Source of the DNA: Nocardia bhagyanarayanae
GTDB lineage: Bacteria; Actinomycetota; Actinomycetes; Mycobacteriales; Mycobacteriaceae
Direction: 5' to 3'
Assembly (NCBI RefSeq): GCF_006716565.1
Contig: NZ_VFPG01000002.1
Location: forward strand, 62,001 to 126,000
Length of the DNA: 64,000 bases
Shown in pieces: positions 60,311 to 64,000 of the stretch. Positions within the stretch are counted from its first letter, which is position 1. Each line of letters opens with the position of its first letter. Below the pieces are notes generated by a model. The model saw only the letters and a list, made by a program, of their open reading frames with translations. It had not been told where the DNA came from and made no database searches. The position numbers and the translations under genes are program-made.

Positions 60311-62944
60311 TCAGAGCACGCCGCTGCGCCGTGCGAAATCGAGCGCGGCGACGCGGGAATTCGCGCCGAATTTCGCGTAGATCGAACGCAGATGCGTTTT
60401 GACGGTATTGATGGAGACCCCGAGATCCCCCGCGATCTGTTGCGCGGTCCGGCCGGACGGAAGGTGTTTGAGCACGGTCAATTCGGCATCCGTCAGCGCC
60501 GGGTGAGTGGAGCGCCGGGCGGTATTGCGATTCTGCCGGACGAGATCGCCGAACGCGTCGAGCCGACCCAATCGGCCCGCGTATACGTCGAGCAGTTCGA
60601 TCGCGTTCGGCACGTCGAGGAATGGACGAACCAGGTGTTCCGCGGCGGCGTGCCGCAACGCGTTCTCCAGGCCGGTGCGCGCCTTCGCGCGGTTGCCGAT
60701 CGCGTGCTGCGCGGACGCGTACAGCAACCAGCCGGTGACCAGGGTGGAGGGACGCGCGTCGTCCGCACCGTCGAGCAACGGCTCGACGAGCGCCAGCACG
60801 GCCTGGCTGTGCCCGGCCGCCTCCGCGACCGCCGCTCGTGCCACGGTGATGTCGGGCAGGTCGCCGAGCAGCCGCTGCGCCCGTTCGGCGAGCAGCTGGG
60901 CGGCCAGCGGCTCGCACACGCTCAGCAGCGCCCACACCACGTGCGGAACGACGGTGGCGGTGGCGGCGGGCACGGTGTTCTTGTCGAGTAGCAGTTGCGT
61001 GGCGCGGCGCAAGTCATCGACGGCCGCGCGTCGGTCGGCGGCCTGTTCGACGGCGAGCAGCTGCCCGACCACGTACCCGTGCCAGCCGGCGATCGGGCTC
61101 TCGGATCCGTCCTGCACCGCGTGATGGGTCAGTGCCGCCGCGACGTGGCTCGGGTCCGGTTCCTCGCCGCGCAGATAGGCGGCGAGACCGGCGGCCGTCA
61201 TGGCTTGCGCCGCGTCCGGTGTGTCGAGGAGGCCGTGCTCGGCGGCGAGGGCCAGCGCCCGACCCGCCCGGTCGCGCATCGCGGCGGTGGCCTCACGTCC
61301 GCAGGCGATGAAGGTCAGGCGGGTCAGGGCGCGCAACGCGAGGCGCGGGTGGCCCGCGTGCAGCGCCAAGGCGAGCCCGCGAGACAGCGCCTCCTCGCCT
61401 CGGCCGAGCTGTCCGCCGACCACCAGCGCGGTGGCCGACTGAATCGCCAGATAGCAGTCGATATCGGGGTTGCCGGTCGGCGGCACGGCGGCAACGGCGA
61501 GGTCACCCGACACCGTCCCGGTCGCTGCCGCCGTGTCCACCGTCGCGGCCGCGGTCAGCGCGTCGATCCAGTGCGCGGGCACGAACGAGGGGCGGCTGCC
61601 GCGTGAATCGACGACGTCGAGGTAGGCGTGTGCGTCGGCGGCGCTGCCGTGGAACAGCGCGTCGAGCACGCGGAGCAACCAGACGAAGGGGTCGTCCAGC
61701 ATGCTCGGCCGCGCGCGCTGAAGCTCACCGAACAGCGCCGCGCCGTCCCCGTCGAGGACCATCGTCGTCCCGTGTTCGACGAGCAGGTCGCGCAGGTGCC
61801 GCGGGTCGCCGACGGCGAGCAGGTGGGTCAGCGCCTGGCGCGGCAGTCCGGCGCGGCGCAGCGCGTTCGCGGTCCGCAGGTGCAGTGCGGCGCGGGCCTG
61901 GGCGCCGAGCCGGTTCACCTCGGCGAGGAAGTACGCGCGCAGCATCGGGTGGTAGCTGAACCAGACGTCGCCGCCGCGCGCGATCGAGCTGACCGGGAAG
62001 TTCATCCGGTCCAGCTCGTAGAGCGTGTGCGTGGCGCCGCCGCCGATCAGATCGTCGGCCATCTTCTCGGTGAACGCGGCGGGGACGCTGGTGTAGGTGA
62101 GAAACAGGCGGATGGACGGCGGCAGCGCGCCGATCAGCTCGCCGACCAGGAAGTCGGACACCGCGCGCGGCGGCCGGGCCAAGACGCCGAGCGCTGCTGC
62201 GCGATCGGGATTGGCGACCAGGTACATCGCGGTGATGCGGACCAGCGCCGCCCACCCGTGGGTCAGGTCGAGGACCGTGGCGAGTTCGGCGTCGTCCAGT
62301 TCGCAATGGTGTTCGCGGCACAGCGCGGCGATTTCCGTGCTCGTCATCGCGAGGTCGGCGGCGCCCCACCGCGTCGATCGTTCGGTCAGCCCGATCAGGT
62401 GCCAGTGCAGCGGCGGGTCGAAGCGACCGGAGACCACGGTGGTGACCGTCGGCGGCGCGTGCAGCAGGAAGTGTTCCAGCCCGGCCAGAGCGAGTGGCTC
62501 GGCGACGAGGTGGGCGTCGTCGATGACGATCACCGTCGGCGTTCCGCGCGCGGTCAGAGCTGTGACGAGGTGGGCCGCGTCGAAACCGGGGGCGTCGACG
62601 GTTCGGGGCTGCGGCGGGTTCGGCAGCCCGAGCTGATCGCGCAGCGCCTGCCACAGCGAGTGCCCTGGCTCGGGATGCTCGGACACCGAGATCCAGCCGA
62701 GCGCGGGTCGGCGTGACGTCCGCGCCCGCAGTCGGCTCGCCCAGTCTGCGAGCAGGACGGTCTTGCCGCTTCCGGCGGGCGAGCAAATCAGTAGCACTCG
62801 GTGCTCGTCACTGTCGACGATGGCGTCGAGTCGCTCGATCAGCGTCGTCCTGGCAATCGGCGCGGACGAGAACGACGGCATTTCCGGGGGAATTCCGCCG
62901 CCGGCGGAGGTCGAACGTAGATCGGGGCCGTGCGAGATTGTCAC
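60311..62944 (-). CDS. Large ATP-binding LuxR regulator (MalT/LAL type)
   Basis: 877 residues. Walker A CSPAGSGKT at about 54-62 with a Walker B-like IVIDDAHL, a long helical TPR-like middle, and a C-terminal LuxR helix-turn-helix (LPSGRTAQQIAGDLGVSINT, then VKTHLRSIYAKFG). GTG 62944 has AGGAGG five bases upstream and is preferred over an ATG nine codons earlier. Such proteins activate genes after binding ATP and a ligand. Upstream of it, on the other strand, lies the small peptide gene. Confidence 0.85.
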   Translation of the reverse strand: MTISHGPDLRSTSAGGGIPPEMPSFSSAPIARTTLIERLDAIVDSDEHRVLLICSPAGSGKTVLLADWASRLRARTSRRPALGWISVSEHPEPGHSLWQALRDQLGLPNPPQPRTVDAPGFDAAHLVTALTARGTPTVIVIDDAHLVAEPLALAGLEHFLLHAPPTVTTVVSGRFDPPLHWHLIGLTERSTRWGAADLAMTSTEIAALCREHHCELDDAELATVLDLTHGWAALVRITAMYLVANPDRAAALGVLARPPRAVSDFLVGELIGALPPSIRLFLTYTSVPAAFTEKMADDLIGGGATHTLYELDRMNFPVSSIARGGDVWFSYHPMLRAYFLAEVNRLGAQARAALHLRTANALRRAGLPRQALTHLLAVGDPRHLRDLLVEHGTTMVLDGDGAALFGELQRARPSMLDDPFVWLLRVLDALFHGSAADAHAYLDVVDSRGSRPSFVPAHWIDALTAAATVDTAAATGTVSGDLAVAAVPPTGNPDIDCYLAIQSATALVVGGQLGRGEEALSRGLALALHAGHPRLALRALTRLTFIACGREATAAMRDRAGRALALAAEHGLLDTPDAAQAMTAAGLAAYLRGEEPDPSHVAAALTHHAVQDGSESPIAGWHGYVVGQLLAVEQAADRRAAVDDLRRATQLLLDKNTVPAATATVVPHVVWALLSVCEPLAAQLLAERAQRLLGDLPDITVARAAVAEAAGHSQAVLALVEPLLDGADDARPSTLVTGWLLYASAQHAIGNRAKARTGLENALRHAAAEHLVRPFLDVPNAIELLDVYAGRLGRLDAFGDLVRQNRNTARRSTHPALTDAELTVLKHLPSGRTAQQIAGDLGVSINTVKTHLRSIYAKFGANSRVAALDFARRSGVL

Positions 62945-63163
62945 GGTGCCTCCTGGACCGACTGACGACATCTTTCGCGCTTGGCTCAGGAATCTGTGAT
63001 CGTTCGGTTGCCATCGTAAAGGCGTGCGCGCCGGAAATGCCCAGATGCTCCGGATATTCGAGCGTCCCGCTCAGGACGCACTGGCGTGTCATCGCCTTGA
63101 TGTGATCTTTGTCACCGATCTCGTGCGAGGCTTGCCGGGGTTCCCAACGGAAGAGGAGACACG

Positions 63164-63262
63164 ATGGAAATCCTGGATCTCGGGTCCGCCGTGTTCGACC
63201 TGGTCGAAACGGTGCTCGAAGTCGTCACGGATCTCATCGCCATTGCCACCGGCTCGGCGTGA
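63164..63262 (+). CDS. 32-residue amphipathic peptide gene
   Basis: ATG with GAGGAG seven bases upstream and a stop 13 bases before a strong hairpin. The peptide starts MEILDLGSAVFDLVE and continues as a hydrophobic/acidic helix ending IAIATGSA. Acidic residues lie on one face, hydrophobic ones on the other. It has no Cys and no signal cleavage site. It might be a small membrane or signalling peptide, as small mycolata porins are, but no homologue was recognised. Confidence 0.6.
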   Translation: MEILDLGSAVFDLVETVLEVVTDLIAIATGSA

Positions 63263-63275
63263 ACGAGTTCCCGAA

Positions 63276-63302
63276 CGCGGGGAGGGTGCGCCCCTCCCCG
63301 CG
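63276..63302. terminator. 11-bp hairpin terminator
   Basis: CGCGGGGAGGG and CCCTCCCCGCG with a five-base loop, between the peptide gene and the convergent GAF gene stop; likely serves both. Confidence 0.8.
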
Positions 63303-63308
63303 TCCACG

Positions 63309-63740
63309 TCACTCCTTCGCGCGGAAGGCGTTGGTGTGGTGGGAGTACATGTTCAACAGGCCGAGTACCTGCCCGTCGGAGACGAGTGGGTGACAGTACA
63401 GCGACCGTACGTCGAGTTCGCGCAGGTGGGCGCAATAGTCGCGCCAGCGCGATTCCGTGGCGAGGTCGGCGATCAAGATCCTCTTGTGCCGCCGGATGAC
63501 GTCCATGCCCGGCGAATCCGGAAATTCGAGGAGGGCCTGCTCCACTATCGCGGCCTGCTGATCGGAGCAGCCGACGACTTCGAGGCCGTCGAGTCCCCAG
63601 GCCGTGATGCCGACCAAGGGGTGATTGGGCAGCAGGCGCGCTATGTTCGCGGCGGCCTGCGCGGGTATCGCCGAGGGCTTGTTCGGGAAAAGGGTGACTG
63701 AACCGGGGAAATTCGTCGTGATGGGTCGGGTATCGAGCAT
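63309..63740 (-). CDS. GAF-domain protein
   Basis: 143 residues forming one GAF domain: the RRHKRILIADLATESRWRDY and VRSLYCHPLVSDGQVLGLLN blocks are diagnostic. No output domain follows, so it may bind a small ligand and act through a partner. GAGG eight bases before the ATG. It lies near the LuxR regulator but in its own unit. Confidence 0.75.
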   Translation of the reverse strand: MLDTRPITTNFPGSVTLFPNKPSAIPAQAAANIARLLPNHPLVGITAWGLDGLEVVGCSDQQAAIVEQALLEFPDSPGMDVIRRHKRILIADLATESRWRDYCAHLRELDVRSLYCHPLVSDGQVLGLLNMYSHHTNAFRAKE

Positions 63741-64000
63741 TCGGACACCTCACTCCACGGCGCGCACCGGCGGCAGGGCCCACTGGGCCGACCTGCTGGT
63801 GTCTCCGGACGCGCCGACTTGCTGACCACCTGTGCAGCTGCCGCGTTGGCAGCGTCGCATCGCCCGTCCCCCGAACGGGCGCCTGCCACCGGTGTTCGAC
63901 CGGTGGCGGCGTGAACGGTTGCGCGCCTGGGCTTCTCAGAACCGCCGCCCAGGGTTTCCGGAGAGAACCGTTCACCTTCACGCGGGTCGCATGCTGCCGA
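63741..64000. other. Terminal 260-bp region with one hairpin
   Basis: A perfect hairpin GCCACCGGT / ACCGGTGGC with a five-base loop is at 63885-63907. Beyond that no gene could be supported before the window ends. Confidence 0.5.

Overview
The window is a GC-rich actinobacterial chromosome segment, most likely Nocardia or a close relative in the Mycobacteriales. Evidence: families typical of that order (DUF5313, Rv3235-type protein, ChoD-type cholesterol oxidase, EthA/MymA-type monooxygenase beside an AraC regulator, a CYP136-like P450 beside a TetR regulator), many GTG/TTG starts, some apparently leaderless genes, and dense acyl-CoA dehydrogenase and TetR content. Species cannot be fixed from sequence alone. 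No rRNA, tRNA, CRISPR array, intact transposase or integrase was seen.

Layout. 1-8.2 kb: small stress and membrane genes: OhrR-like MarR regulator, DUF418 membrane protein, an unusual P450, a decayed Na+/H+ antiporter, a CsbD/DUF6131 cluster ending in a strong hairpin, a phosphoribosyltransferase and a VIT1-type transporter. 8.2-13.1 kb: lipoprotein, divergent AraC/flavin monooxygenase pair, and an HTH_42 (YcaQ-type) protein. 13.2-16.4 kb: the most unusual part. Two ~348-bp near-identical inverted repeats, one preceded by a 28-bp tandem array, enclose a MerR/beta-clamp fusion gene with four internal 93-bp repeats and a coupled helical gene; a frameshifted MerR gene lies just outside. 17-23 kb: carotenoid oxygenase, metal efflux gene behind a perfect palindrome, SAM methyltransferase, diguanylate cyclase, small zinc-binding proteins.

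23.5-43 kb: oxidative lipid and xenobiotic metabolism: TetR/P450/ferredoxin, DUF1254 protein, acyl-CoA dehydrogenases, alkylsulfatase with its TetR, a KstD-like flavin dehydrogenase with its TetR, and ChoD. Divergent TetR genes with clear palindromes suggest local control by ligands. 43-52.5 kb: secreted lipase, PucR regulator, second diguanylate cyclase, MFS transporter with C-terminal carboxypeptidase-regulatory-like domains, RsbR-like STAS protein, phosphoesterase. 52.5-60.2 kb: DUF2277; a KamB/NpmA-type 16S rRNA methyltransferase with an in-frame stop; acyl-CoA dehydrogenase/TetR; Mut7-C nuclease; PaaX regulator divergent from an AidB-like/crotonase pair. 60.3-64 kb: large LuxR ATPase regulator, a 32-residue peptide gene with its own ribosome site and terminator, and a GAF protein.

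The leading candidates for something undescribed are the inverted-repeat island with the MerR/clamp gene, the interrupted rRNA methyltransferase, and the small peptide gene near 63.2 kb. Functions are inferred by family recognition; no search was run.
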